NCBI RefSeq assembly: GCF_049243985.1
Contig: NC_135381.1
Coordinates: 18,649,345-18,713,344 of the forward strand
From: Paroedura picta
Lineage: Eukaryota; Chordata; Lepidosauria; Squamata; Gekkonidae
DNA: 64,000 bases
Direction: 5' to 3'
In this document: piece after piece, positions 1-12,224 of the stretch
Layout: the number at the start of each line of letters is the position of its first letter
How positions within the stretch are numbered: position 1 is the stretch's first letter
The notes under the pieces: model-generated
The model's database searches: none
What the model was told of the DNA's origin: nothing
The model's input: only the letters and a program-made list of their open reading frames with translations
Position numbers and translations under genes: made by a program

Positions 1-1880
1 AGACAAACTCTGCCCTGCAGCCAAGGGGAACCCAGCCTCCTCTTCCCATAGGCCCAGAAGGAAGCCTGCACCCTCGTTACCAGGTGCTCCTCCTCCTAGG
101 TAACTTTTCATCTTTGTGGTTATCATTAGTGCCCTCAGACTGCTTTCAAGATAAATCAGGTTACCCATAAATAAATTGTGAACCAAACCTGCCCCCCAAG
201 TAAAAAATGGGCGCCCACAATGTAGTTGCTGCTATGCTCAGGCGCTCAGGGTCCTTCCTACTTTGGCCAGTGAGGATGGAAGGTGGGCAAAGGAAGCCCT
301 GGGGAGGCAAGAGCCTCTGCCCCAGAGAGGCTACAGGAAGGTGAAATCATTCCGGGGAATGGCTTGCCAAGAGCACCTGCAGGTTTCCTGCACAATTCCC
401 CAAACCGTTTCTCATTCGGGTTCACTTCAGGAGACAGGGCTGTTGGCAAAAACTTCAGCTGAATGTCACTGACCTACATACTCCTCCCCAGACACTGCCT
501 GTGGATCTAGCTATCAAAACGGTATGGTTATGTAAGCAGAGATTAGGGACTGCATTCTGCACTCTCCTCCTGTGTAAACACAGCTGACTCCAGTTTGCTC
601 AAACATGCAAGATTCCACTCCATGCAGAGCCAGCTTTGGGGAACTGCCATGCTGCTCAAAGGCAGGAAAACGCCTGAGCACAAAGGCTGCCACCCTTCCT
701 TTGGACACAGGGCGTGTCCCCGTCTGTTCCACGAAGCACAGCAGCAGGAGAGCTGTGGCAGTCCACCTGCCTGCGTGGCCTGAGCATTCCACCGGGTGTC
801 CTGAGCCTCAGGGAAAGCAAACGGTGGTGCAAATGGGGCCCAGATGGAGACACACACCTTGGCACAGAATGGCCCAGATTTCCTCCGGCTGTTTACGGTT
901 ACTCAACTGCACAACAAAAAGCCCTTCGGACTCTGAGATTGTTATGGCATTTTCCCACATGTTTTGCCCAAACCAGTGAGATTTCAGATGGGATCAGCAG
1001 GGGTCTCCTCAAGGAAGGGCAGAGACACTGGCTGGCTCACTGGGCAGGAGAGACAGGGTCCCCTCCCTTCCCAGGGATCCTAATTCTCTGAAGCAGCCCA
1101 GTTGCAATGGATGGGGCTTTGTTCTCCATCTTCATTCCCAGCCCCCTTTGCCAGGAAGGAACACCTAAAAAAAGCCAGGCGTACACCCTGGCAAGGAAGG
1201 CATTTCATGCTCCTTTTTCCTTGACAGGAACTGTCTGCTTCTTGGCGGGGTGTGCTTGCAAGAATATCTGTTTATTTACAAGTGGGCCCAGCTGACTAGA
1301 GAGCAGAAACAAGGAACCTGGCAGACAGGCAGCACTAGTCTTAGAGCAACGTCAGCATCCTCAGATCACTCCTGCCAAACCCAAGCGGCTGCTTTCAGCT
1401 TCCTCTTTTCACAAGCTCTGCCCTGACCTACTTGGGATGCATGTTCCAAGTGACTGCTTTTTGCACATATCTCTGGCATTGTTCCAATCTCCATCAATGA
1501 TCAGGACAGTTCATAGCTTAAAGGGTTGACGCCACAACATGCTCGGCTGTTTTGCTTTCTGGTTCATTCCATGTTCGTAAGTAACTGTTTCAGTTCTGAG
1601 GACAGCTTGTTTCTTCAAGGCAAAGGTGTTGTGCCCACACGGAACCTCAAGGCGCCTGACTTAAAGCTATCTGTCATCCCCAACAGCCTTTCTGCTTACT
1701 TGAGATATATTGTCTTGGACCCATGGGCAGGGGATCCTTGTGATGCTCCAAGGAGACTTTGAAAACCTGACCGCTCACCATTCATTCCATGCAGTTAATT
1801 TACTTTCTGGACACCCTTGCTCAACCACACAAACAGACGTATTAATGTTGTTAGGCACTGGGAAATTCTTTGCCTCTAGC
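1..1880. other. No gene or repeat recognised
   Basis: ORFs here are short, overlap on both strands and match nothing known to me. Poly(A) signals and splice-like sites are present at chance level. Confidence 0.6.
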
Positions 1881-1894
1881 TACCTTCTGAAGCA

Positions 1895-2166
1895 AGAGCC
1901 TTTTGTGGCGCAGGGTGGTAAGGCAGCCAACATGCTGTCTGAAGCTCTGAACACGAAGCTGGGAGTTCGATCCCAGCAGCCGGCTCAAGGTTGACTCAGC
2001 CTTCCATCCTTCCGAGGTCGGTAAAATGAGGACCCAGCTTGCTGGGGGGTAAAACGGTTATTACTGGGGAAGGGAATAGCAAACCACCCCGTATTGAGTC
2101 TGCCATGAGCGTCACCCCAAGGGTCAGACATGACTCGGTGCTTGCACAGGGGATACCTTTACTTTA
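1895..2166 (+). mobile_element. Sauria-type tRNA SINE
   Basis: A tRNA-like head (GAGCCTTTTGTGGCGCAG, B box GTTCGATCCC) is followed by a body ending GGGGATACCTTTACTTTA, the Bov-B-like tail of squamate SINEs. Flanks ACCTTCTGAAGCA and ACCCTCTGAAGCA form a target duplication. Confidence 0.85.
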
Positions 2167-2438
2167 CCCTCTGAAGCACCCCAAGTAATATCCTGTCTAC
2201 AAGCCAAACATCGGCATTGGGTCTATAGACTGGAACTGCCTGCAGCTACTCTGAGCACCTTTTTTACTCATCATTTGTAGGTGTTTGTGTCACTCTCCTG
2301 CCTCTGGGATTGTGTGGTGTGCTGGCCTCAGTAGGACAAATGTTACCTCCACTGAGGGTAAAGATTCATGGCTCTGAAGAAGGGAGCTCTGAGACACCAA
2401 AGCTGCTGCCACAATGAAAGTTGTCAGCCTTCAAGGCT

Positions 2439-2636
2439 GGGTTGCTAACCTCCAGGTGGGGGCTGGAGTTCTCCAAGAGTTATAACTTATGGGCGGACTA
2501 CAGCACTCAGGTTCCATGGAGGGCATGGCAGCTCCAGAGGGTACACTAGATGGCTTCACATCCTCACAGAACAACCTCCTTCCCTAAAACTCCATTCTCC
2601 CAACACATTGCCCCCAAATCTCCAGGAATTTCAGGT
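2439..2636. mobile_element. TTGCCA-type MITE
   Basis: It starts GGTTGCTAACCTCCAGGTGG and ends AAATCTCCAGGAATTTC, the inverted-end pattern shared by about a dozen copies in this window. Superfamily not known to me. Confidence 0.6.
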
Positions 2637-2870
2637 GGGGTGAGATGGCTTACGTGTTATTTTCCTCTCACCCTTCCTCCAAGGCTGATATTTGTGATCC
2701 TTCAATTTTGCCTTGCAAGTATCCACTGAGGAAGGCTGGGCTGAGCAAGAGCAGCTGGCTCCTCCAGCAAGTGTCACGCCTATGAAGGGATTGGGACCCA
2801 GGCCTCCATGGTCAAGTCCAATGGAACTCACAGGAGGTTAAGGAGAGACCCCTGCCATTATCCTCCCTCT

Positions 2871-3390
2871 TGCTTGCTTGTTTGTTTGTTTGTTTGTATA
2901 CCGCCCTTCCCGAAGGCTCAGGGCGGTTTACATGAAACAAGAAACAATACAGGTAACTCCGCTTGTAGTAATAACGTGGTGATAGCAACAATAACATTAA
3001 AGAACAGTGGAAACCGCAAAGAACATCAGTTCAACACATACTGAGGCCCAGTGGGTTGGGCGACTTTGTAGTGGTTGTCGTCGGAGGGAGGCTTGGGAGC
3101 CCATGGGAAGTGGTGGTTTAGGTCACCCTCAACCAAATGCCTGGCAGAAGAGCTCGCTTTTGCATGCCCTGAAAAACTGTTCAAGTCCCATCAGGGCCCT
3201 GATCTCTTCTGGGAGCTCGTTCCACCAGGTGGGGGCCAGGATGGAGAAGGTTCTGGCCCTGGTTGAGGTCAAGCGGGCTATCTTGGGGCCAGGGACCACC
3301 AGAACGTTAGAGGTGATAGAGTGCAAGGCTCTTTAAGGGGTGTAGGTAGCTGCTTCTTGTGCAGTATATGAAAGTAACTGATCAAAGTCA
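2871..3390 (-). mobile_element. L2-like LINE 3' fragment
   Basis: The - strand encodes FSILAPTWWNELPEEIRAL and FFRACKSELF, an L2/Rex-type RT end. The 3' UTR hairpin CCCTTCCCGAAGGCTCAGGG and a (TTTG)n run mark the 3' tail. Confidence 0.75.
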
Positions 3391-4113
3391 TCCCGTCCCT
3401 CTACTCAATGGGACATTTGGCCAAGCCGAAGAAGCTGACCTTGCTAGTAGCTGCATGCCCCACTGCTGCCTCCTTCTCTGCCCCAGCAGCATTCCATCTG
3501 CCTGGGAGCCCAATTTCACGCAGGGATAGTTGGCATCCAAGAAAACCTGTGTGGAGGCATGGAGGCACACTTGAATTTGTTTGGCAGCTGGGGTCTTGTT
3601 TGGAGTCTCTTAGCACCCCCTTTCCTTAATGCAGTCTCATTCTTCCTCCACCGTGGGAAAGATTCCCCAGCAGGGCTGCTTGTGCTTGTTTATCATGTTC
3701 CTTTTTCTTTCAATCCCAAGAGGCTGCTATTGTGATACCTTCTAGGAGGCTGTGCAATAGCGAGGCGAAGAGGGGCTGGCCCAGTCCCAGTGGTTGTTCC
3801 TGGGCCCAGCGCCAGCCAGCTCTAGAATTGTCCTGAGGGTTAGGGTGGGGATTTATCCTTCAATCAGACAACCACAGGATCTTGCCCTGGTAGGGATCCA
3901 GTCCTGCTGTCTTTGGCTCTGGCAAGTGGCTTAAGGGCCTTCTGAGGACAAGAGCTGAATGCGCTTCAATGGGCTATGTGGAATGAAGTCCAAAGGTACC
4001 TTGCAAAAGCTAGCAGAGAATAGCAGACTGTGCTTTGCAGTCTTCCTCTAAGTGGTGGGAAGATCAGGGCAAAGCCGCTCCTTTGCAAGAGAGAGTGTGG
4101 GAGTTCTCCTTGT

Positions 4114-4315
4114 AGGATTGCCAATCTCCAGGCGGTGGCTGGAGATCTCCAGCTATTGCAACTAAGGCTGCCAGCTCTGGGTTGAGAAATACCTGGAGAC
4201 TTTGGGGGTGGAGCCAGGAGTGGGCAGGATTTGGGGGACACCCCAAACCACACCTTCCTCAGGCTCCACTCCCACCCCCCAAATCTCCAGGTATTTCTCC
4301 AGAGCTAGCAAGCCT
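4114..4315. mobile_element. TTGCCA-type MITE, two overlapping pieces
   Basis: A short piece (GGATTGCCAATCTCCAGG) is followed at about 4165 by a complete copy with GGCTGCCAGCTCTGGGTTG and CCAAATCTCCAGGTATTTC ends. Confidence 0.6.
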
Positions 4316-4354
4316 TCTTCCTTGAATGTTGAATAATTATCTGTTTGTTTAGAT

Positions 4355-4758
4355 CAGCCTTTTTCAACCTTTTGACTGTGGAGGGACCCCTGAAATACAT
4401 TTTCAGGCTTTGAGGAGTCCCAGAAGTGATGTCATCTGGCCACCCCCACCCCCCCAGAAGTGGCACAACCCTCCGCGCACCCTTCTCCTTCTTTCACTCA
4501 GCCTCCCCACCTTTACTACTACTATGCTGCTCTGCTTCATGTAGGGCAGAAGTTGAGAAGGCAGTCTGGACCCCCCAGGCCATGACTTCCCTTTGGTATT
4601 TAAAACCCAAGGCCTACTCACCAAGCTTTCCGGGTAGAGGAAGCCAGTTCTCTGGCTTGTGCCCAAGTCCATTTAGGCAGGAGGGGAAAGGCCATGAAGC
4701 CCCTCTTTAGCTCCTGTAGACCCTCAGGGATCCATGGACCTCTGGTTGGGAATCCCTG
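4355..4758 (+). mobile_element. hAT-type MITE (CAGCCTTTTTCAACC ends)
   Basis: The element runs from CAGCCTTTTTCAACC to GGTTGGGAATCCCTG, flanked by GTTTAGAT and GATTAGAT, a 7/8 target duplication. Two relatives lie at 34430 and 47329. Confidence 0.6.
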
Positions 4759-5084
4759 GATTAGATATTACAGGAGTGGTAGCCAGAAGCAAGCATTAGG
4801 CAAGCAGTACTAATGTACAGTACAACTACAATCTAGCCCCTCCAAATGCCTCATCCAGTCTCCCAGCCAACTCTCAATGCTGTGCAGGAACTTTTGCTTG
4901 ACTTGTGGCAAGAAGCATCATACAATTAATGTTACACAATTATTTACATGTTTACTTGTTCATTTATTTATAACAAAAAATTATGTGATAATACAGTTTA
5001 AATACCAACAACACAGAGCATAAAACTACTTAGCTCAGATATCACCTTCAGATTCAGAAGTCTTGAAAGGTTTTGCATCCAATC

Positions 5085-5335
5085 TCCTACATCAGTAAAA
5101 CGTATGCCAAAATAATTCAGCAAATAAATGCAGCCCCACAATTATGGAACAGGCTTCTCAGGAAAGTGTCCCTGGGCCTTTCACTTTTGTACTTTAGGAG
5201 GCAGCTGAAGATGGTTTTATTTAGGACTGCATTTGATTAAAGCATTCCCAAACTATGTTTTTATATTTTGGTTTTATGAATATTTATGTACCCTATTTTA
5301 TGTATTTCATTTACTGGTGTATTGTAAGCTGCTTT
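5085..5335 (+). mobile_element. L2-like LINE 3' end
   Basis: The text GGAGGCAGCTGAAGATGGTT and ATTGTAAGCTGCTTTCAG matches the LKT-LF coding end and 3' UTR of L2-like LINEs. Confidence 0.55.
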
Positions 5336-5339
5336 CAGT

Positions 5340-5545
5340 TCCATAAGTGGCAACCTGTATAAAGTAAGGGGCATTGGTGCCATATGTATATTGTGGCAAA
5401 ATCCTGATGACAAGCAGGCTGTTGCATTCTGCACTAGTGGATGTTTCCACCATCAAGGGCAGCCCCATGTAAAGTGTGTTACAGTAGTCTGTCCTTGAGG
5501 TGATGCCATAGATCAATTCAGTGTGGACAGATCAGCTGAGTCAAG
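5340..5545 (-). mobile_element. L2-like LINE RT fragment
   Basis: The - strand reads SRTDYCNTLYMGLPL, equivalent to the LDYCNALYLGLP motif of the RT thumb region. Frame is not kept for long. Confidence 0.65.
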
Positions 5546-5611
5546 TATGGTGACTCATGATATTCTATCATGTTTCTATGTGCCATAGGGCTGTGAGGCA
5601 TCCTGGGATGA

Positions 5612-5686
5612 TATATAAATATACAAATATACAAACATATTTGTATATAAATATACAAATATACAAACATATAAATATACAAATAT
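5612..5686 (+). repeat. AT-rich tandem repeat (ATACAAATAT-like)
   Basis: Alternating ATACAAATAT, ATAAAT and ACAAACATAT units form an impure minisatellite. Confidence 0.8.
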
Positions 5687-6666
5687 GCCTAAAATGGAGG
5701 TATACAATTTCATTTGAGCCCACATCACTCCAGTCAACATGAAACAGCTGCTGCCCTGGCTTATGACACTGCCATTTTTGCAGAGCAAACTTCCTTACTC
5801 TCCACTGCTGCTGAGCAAACTCTTTGTGTCCATTCAGCTCTGACGCACATCAGTCACAAGCTCCCAAGGTGCTGCACATCTGGAAGGAATCAGAGCTGCT
5901 AAGCTGCAGAGGGGGCAGGAAGGGCTATTTATAGATCAAAGGCTGAAAACAACAACAACAACCCAGCAAGAGGAGCCAAAGTTCTCCCTGTTTTTCCGAA
6001 ACTTGTTTTCAATGTTTCCTCATCTTTGAGATGTGCTAAGTCCACCCCAACTTTCCACTGGGCCGGTTCCCAGGCACGCATTTCTTGGAAGCAGATGCAA
6101 AGGAAGGCCCTTGCCTTCAACCACGGCCTAGAACACTCTTTTGCTGAGGCAGCAACTCCAGCTGCTGTTTCTAGCAAACAGATAAAGACCAGAACAATGA
6201 TGAGCCAGAAGGGAAAAGAGAGGGATATATGGCAAGGGGGAAGGGGGGAAGAGACACAGAATGAACCATCTCAGAGCAGAACACAGCTGGAAGAGATCTC
6301 CGATGCCCAGTCATCTGGGTCCAGGAGTACAAAGGGTGCGTTTGTGGGTATTTGTCTTCTAATTAGGGCTGCCAGCCTGCAGGTGGGAGGCAGGAGAAAC
6401 AACCTGTGATTTTTTTCCCCCGTATGGTGATGTATTTATGAATTTTTGAATTTATTTCATTAGTTGTGCCACTGAAAAAAAGGAATTTTGAAAACCTGAT
6501 TGTCACCGGTTTGCGTTCTGGCATTTTCACTATTTTTCTGGATTTCTGCAAACAACTTGAATTAAAGGATACTTTTGAGTTTGACACTGGAAAAAACAAA
6601 GTAAGTGTAACATTAGCCCAGGTGAGATGCCTGGTCAGGGTCAAGATCACAGCAGCTCTCTGACCT

Positions 6667-6906
6667 GAGAGCCAGAGTGGTGTAGCAGCAGATTTTAATC
6701 TGGAGAACCAAGTCTGATTTCCCCTTCCTCTTCCACATGCAGCCAGCAGAGTGCCCTGGGGCCAGTCACAGCTCTCTCAGAGCTCTCTTTCAGCCTCACC
6801 TATCTCACAGGGTGTCTGTTGAGGGGAGAGAAATGGTAGGTGATTGTAAGACGCTTTGAGTCTCCTTTGGGTAGTAAAAAGCAGGGTACAAAAAACAGCT
6901 CTTCTG
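6667..6906 (+). mobile_element. Second-family tRNA SINE, older copy
   Basis: It shares GAGCCAGAGTGGTGTAG, CACATGCAGCCAGC, CAGGGTGTCTGTTG and AGACGCTTTGAG with the copy at 13754, but is more diverged. Confidence 0.75.
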
Positions 6907-8214
6907 CTCTCAAATGCTTCGGCAGCCCTCTGTGGGGCAGAAGCTGAGGCCTCCTGAAGGCAGGGAAGCCACCACCTCTAAATTCACCCAAACACAGGTG
7001 CCTTCCCAGGGTCTGCTGCCTGCTGGGCCAACCTGTTTATTTTCAGTTGTTCACAAAAGATGTTTTTGTGGCTTCCAAACTGGTGCACTCAGTTGCTGTT
7101 GGGATTGGGAAAGAGTGTGACACAGAGCTAGTGTTTAGGACATGGCCTTAAAAATACAATTAATGGAGTGGTTGACTCATTTGCATCTCACCGGTCTCCT
7201 TGCCCTTTCTGCTTTTAATTTCTGCCCTGGGCCTTCAGCGCTTTGGGAATTTCCCAACCACGGCTCTGCTTGGCCCTTAGAGCACAACAACATGAGAGGA
7301 TCACCTGACACTACGGTTGCCCTCCTACACGGATGCAAAACTGTTCCTCGGAGCCTCTGCTCACAAGGAGTCAGTTTTCCAAAGCCTGGGGGGATGAGCG
7401 GCTGAAACCAGCAAGGGGGGCATGGGAAGCCTGAAGCGGAGGAGCAAGAACAGAATGGAGAAGGATGTGGCAGGCCGTCCAGGAGCCTAATTCATGAAGT
7501 AGCAGCTGCAGCATCATAAGTGCTTCTCCGCACGGGCAGCATTTCACATCTCCCTCGCCCCATCCCACCCACATCTTCCTGATGCCAAGTAGGGAACTGG
7601 GCGTTGGGCGCAGGACAGGTATAAACGCCGACTCCATTGCAGCCTTTCCGGTTCCCTCTGGAGTCTGGCTGGCGCTGGTTGAAACCGGCTGGAAAACCTG
7701 GGAACTTCCTCGATGTGCAAAACAGCCAGGCTCCAGGACAATGACAGAAAGTAATGTCGGCATGGAGGGGAAGGGGAGGGCCCAACAGGGTTGTAGCAAT
7801 GACCCACGTCTGGCACAGATGTCTGTTGCTCCGTGGCTAGCACCAGCATGTCGTTCTTGGCTCCTGGCTCCCCAAACAAAGGGGTCCACCACATTTACAG
7901 AGGCAATTGACACACATCTAAGTTTGTTGCCTGTGGCTTGCATTTTAATTCCTTGATGGAAGTTAAACCTGAAAAGTTCGGAAAGAAGGAGTTTGACTGC
8001 CTCATGTTTGTTCCCCAAACGATCTGCAACAGGGAGAAAACTAAACAGCGCATGTCAGCGCACATAACTGGTGTGGCACACAACCCATGTAGCATCCTGT
8101 GAGAATGAATGAGAGGAGCACTCCCATGGGAATTCCCTCTCCAGCCTGGCCAGTGCTAGGCCAGCTTCTTCAATGCCATGACGTTCTCCTGGTTCCTCCT
8201 CTCATAGCCTAGCA

Positions 8215-8288
8215 CAGGGGTAGTCAACCTGTGGTCATGGGAATTGTAGTCCATGAACATCTGGAGGACCACAGGTTGACTACCCCTG
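8215..8288. mobile_element. Palindromic hAT MITE (CAGGGGTAGTCAA family), short form
   Basis: The ends CAGGGGTAGTCAACCTG and inverse are flanked by a perfect 8-bp duplication GCCTAGCA. Most of the left arm is missing relative to the full palindrome at 29222. Confidence 0.85.
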
Positions 8289-8297
8289 GCCTAGCAA

Positions 8298-8349
8298 ACT
8301 CACAGGCCATTAGCTAGAGAATGGACTCACAGGCCATTAGCTAGAGAAG
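8298..8349 (+). repeat. Tandem duplication, 27-bp unit twice
   Basis: ACTCACAGGCCATTAGCTAG followed by AGAATGG is repeated at once, a few bases after the hAT MITE at 8215. Confidence 0.85.
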
Positions 8350-8519
8350 AGTGCTAGGAGAGACCTTTTGCAAGTGTCAGCAGGAGAGGAACTGTCATTT
8401 GGGCCAGAGTGCCAAGCACAATTCCAGCACCTTTCTGGCACACATGATCTGATTGCCTCACTCCCATATTAGCAACCTGATGTCCCTCGGCTAACGCGGG
8501 GCGGTTTGGGGGGGTTAGT

Positions 8520-8692
8520 CGGGTTAGTTAGTGCTCGCCTGTTGCCTAACATTGTGAATTGGTTTTAATGGTTTTAACTATGGGTTTTACTGTAATTTTT
8601 ATCGTGTAAACCGCCGTGAGCCTAAGGGAATGACAGTATAAAAGTTTAATAATAATATTATTATCATTATTATTATTAACAACAACAACAAC
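8520..8692 (+). mobile_element. L2-like LINE 3' tail with (AAT)n(AAC)n
   Basis: The sequence TGTAAACCGCCGTGAGCCT then GTATAAAAGTTTAATAATAA is the 3' UTR hairpin and tail of the L2-like family. Confidence 0.6.
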
Positions 8693-9464
8693 ATGGCAGG
8701 GTGACCTTCACAGCAGGGGGCCCTAGCCAAAGCCAAAGGCTGCTGAAGTCATGGAGACAAGCCTTTGTCACGGGGCGAATCAGGAGGCAGGAAGTGAGGG
8801 GCGATTAAGGACAGCTGGCCTGCATCTGGCCAGAGTGGTGGGTGTCCTGCGTGTGTGAGCCTGGGGGGTGGCAAAAGGAAACAAAGGGGCTGCCCACCCA
8901 ACTGAAGAGCCAAGAGGAACCTCTGCTTTATGACACAAACCATGCGAAGGTCTGACGTCAGGCATTTCCTAATGTGCTGCAAGAGAACTGGAAACCTGCC
9001 CAAGTCCATGGTCTCAATGGGAGAAAACAACCGAAGTCATAAAGAGAAGCAATTGGCGAATTTATCAATGGCCTTATTTCCATGGTGAATGCAGCGGGCA
9101 ACTTGCACATTTCAACGATACCGAAACAAAAGCAGAACTTGAACAGAACCCTCGATCCTATCACATTATGCTTCATGCAATATAAAGGAAAAGTTTATTA
9201 AGCACAAAAGTCTTTGAGAACATGTGTGTGGCCCTTGGTAACTTTGCACGAAAGCGTATTCCAGGGAATGCCACTCTGGCTGCCCCAAAGATCTGTTTGG
9301 CATGGTCTATTTTTAGCTGACGGAGCAGACAGGTTTACTATTTTGAGCAAAGTTCTCCAGAGACTCCATCTGCCATGGTATGACATCATTTTGTTCAATC
9401 TCTTTCAGTTGGCTTCTAGCCTGGTTTTGGAACAGAGACATCTTTCCTTTCCTTTTTTTTTTCT

Positions 9465-9640
9465 TTGTATGTAAATTATTCAAGATGGTTTACGAAATAT
9501 ACAATAGCAGTTTTTAAAAACCACTTTGCAACAATAAAACATTAGACAACAGGCAAGCATAAAACCCAAAAGTGGGGCAGTAATAACGAGACTGGGAACA
9601 GTGGCTATTCTCGCCACCAGGATCTGCTCAGTGGTTCTTT
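9465..9640 (-). mobile_element. Probable L2-like LINE 3' UTR
   Basis: The text GTAAATTATTCAAGATGGTTTA and CAATAAAACATTAGACAACAG resembles the reverse complement of L2-like 3' ends elsewhere in the window. Confidence 0.35.
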
Positions 9641-9749
9641 GATACTCCCACTGTGGTTTCCACTGAGGATGTCTTGAAGGGTTGAGTCTGAACTGAGTAT
9701 GCTGCTCAGCTTCCTGGTCGTCCTTCCTGGTCTTGGGGAGCGTCTAGAT

Positions 9750-9873
9750 CAGGGGTAGTCAAACTGCAGCTCTCCAGATGCCCATGGACTACATTTCCCA
9801 TAAGCCCCTGCCAGAATGCTCATGGGACTTGTAGTCCATGGACATCTGAAGGGCCGCAGTTTGACTATCTCTG
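9750..9873. mobile_element. Palindromic hAT MITE
   Basis: Both arms are present; flanks GTCTAGAT and GTCTAGAC match at 7 of 8. Arms have diverged by several bases. Confidence 0.85.
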
Positions 9874-9879
9874 GTCTAG

Positions 9880-11960
9880 ACTGTGACCCTGAGGTTGTAA
9901 AACCCCATTTCAGACAATTCCCCCTTTCTCCAGATATCAGTCCTGCCAATATCACCTCTGGTTGACCTTCATTTAATTTACTCTCATCCAACCCATTGTA
10001 GTTTTCAGACATCTTCTCAGAACAGCAAACAATCTCAGCTGGTTCTGGTGAAAAGAAGAAGAATTTTGTTTTTTTTGCTTCTGGAAACTCTAGCAGCTAC
10101 AGGAGCTGTTGACCAGCTATGTTTGATCCAACAGTTGTGCCCACTACAAGAACAAGAATGCCATTCTATCCTCATTCACGCCTTACTTACACTATTATAA
10201 TGGGGTCTCCTTCGAGCTATCCCTAAAGACTGTCTAGATTACCACAGGCCAAACTCTTGTTGGCATAGCAGGAAGGAGCATATTAAGCTTGGGTTGATGA
10301 ATTATTCTGGCCACTTACGTGTCTCTGAGCACAATTCAAATTGCTGTCCTTGAGCTTTCGAGCCTTGAAGGGCCTGGGCTCCAGGTGCCTGAAGGAATGT
10401 TTCCTCCCCCCTGAAACTCCTTGATCCTAAAGATCTACCACTGAGGCTGGAGGGATCCCGAGTCCTTCAAAATGACCTTGGAGGACCTGCCTCAAACATC
10501 CCACTGCTGGGGACACACACAAAATACTGATGTTTCATTTTCTAGCCAGAAACCTCTCCGTGTTCTTGGAAGACCAGCAGTGGCCTATAGGCCACATCAT
10601 TTATTTCTCACCTTTGCATTCCTTTGCCATGGAAAGGAGCAGAATATGAGGTTCCTGGGCATCTGCACAGCCACAAAAAGGCAGGGTCCTCCGAGGCAAG
10701 GCTGCTGCAAGAGTGAGTCCAACTTTACCCCCTTAGCCGGAGTAGTTTCCATTGGCAAGGCCCTCCCCCAGGACCCTGGCTGCTCCTGCCCTGGAATGCA
10801 CAGCCTTTGACGTCGGAGCAGCTGCAGCTGCCACTGAATGGTGCTGGGACTCTGTGTATAGCCAGGGCAGAGCCACAGAGGACAGGAAGGGCTCTTCCCA
10901 AGGGACCTGGATGGCAGCCAAACGACAGAATCCCAATTTGCTATTCCAAACAAGCGTCACTGCAGCATTTATGGAAAATGAGCAAGAGAACCCTGCAGCT
11001 AAAGATAAGCTGGACGTCTGTGTGCATCCCCTGCCCAGGAGTTGGAGGACATTTACATGGGCACGGGGAAATTATCTTAGTGCACAAAGGCCAAGACTCC
11101 TGCAGCACTCAAAAGACTAATTTTAATTAATTAGCAGCAAAATCAACTGGCACTGCAATCCTTCCTAAGCAGAATTATACTCTCCTCAGCCCACTGACTT
11201 CTGTGGACTTAGAAGGGTGTAATTCTGCTTAGGATCCATTAATCTGCTTTGGTACAATCAGGTCTGTCTGAGTCCACATGGCTGTGTGGTGTGTATGTAT
11301 GCAGCACTGACCCTGTCGGAAACCATGTGTTGGGCTCGCGTAGACAGACGTTTGGTCGGGTCCTTTGTGGAGGTTTTCAGGTGATGCCTGGCTTTGATCT
11401 GTCATGGATTCTTTCCGTAGGAGACTCTCAGTGCACAGGTATGAAGGCAAAGGCCTCACCTACGCCAGTCTGCATGCATCGTCTCCCCAGCACTGGGGAT
11501 CGGGAGACTGAATGTAGGTCAGGGACGGCAGCTCAGGTCTCAGCTGTAACCTCCCTACCCAGATCAGCCGTTCCCGGTTACAGGAAAACATCCAAATCCT
11601 TGGAGCCCAGAAGAGGAGGGGAGGCCACTGTGCCGGGGCTTGGAGGGTGGAGCTGCTCCTTTTACATAAGGAGGTTCATTCACCCTGAAGGAATCAATGA
11701 TTGTGTTGATATTCCTGGGTGGGGAAGGGCAAAGCGTATCTCACCTCAAGGGCGCCTGCCTGCCTGCCTGCTGCCAAGAGTTGCCTCCAGTTCTACGGCC
11801 AGACCTGAGTGAATTCGGCTACAGGGTTGCCCGGAGGCTGATCAGAAATCAGGTGCTCAGAAAGGCCCTTTAGAGAAGCTCACAACCATCTCCTTGCTTC
11901 TGCACCTCTTTGAGGGATTCTTTTTCGGAATGTTTTGAATTTGTGGATGTGCGCACATGT
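9880..11960. other. No gene recognised
   Basis: Unique sequence; ORFs of up to 187 codons (11249-11812) show no domain or splice context. Confidence 0.5.
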
Positions 11961-11964
11961 CTGG

Positions 11965-12220
11965 TTTATGGAGTGGTTTACAGCCTCTGATCAGAAGAGC
12001 TGGGTTTGATTCTGCAATCCTCCACATGCAGCCAGCTGGGTGCCCTGGGGCTCATCACAGTTTGTTCTCACAAAGTCGTTCTGCTAGAGCTCTCTCAGCC
12101 CCACCTACCTCACAGTAGGGTGTCTGCTATGGGGAGAGGAAGGGAAGGCAATTTGTAAGCCACTTTAAGACTTCTTTGGGTAGTGAAAAGTGGGGCATAA
12201 AAACAACTCTTTTTCCACTA
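11965..12220 (+). mobile_element. Second-family tRNA SINE, older copy
   Basis: It shares CACATGCAGCCAGCTGGGTG, CTCTCTCAGCCCCACCTACC and the GCATAAAAACAACTCTT end with the copy at 13754; the tRNA head is degraded. Confidence 0.7.
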
Positions 12221-12224
12221 CTGT

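Noticed and set aside
7371-8018. 215-codon - strand ORF
   Set aside because: No recognisable domain, overlapped by several other ORFs on both strands, which points to low stop density and not to coding.
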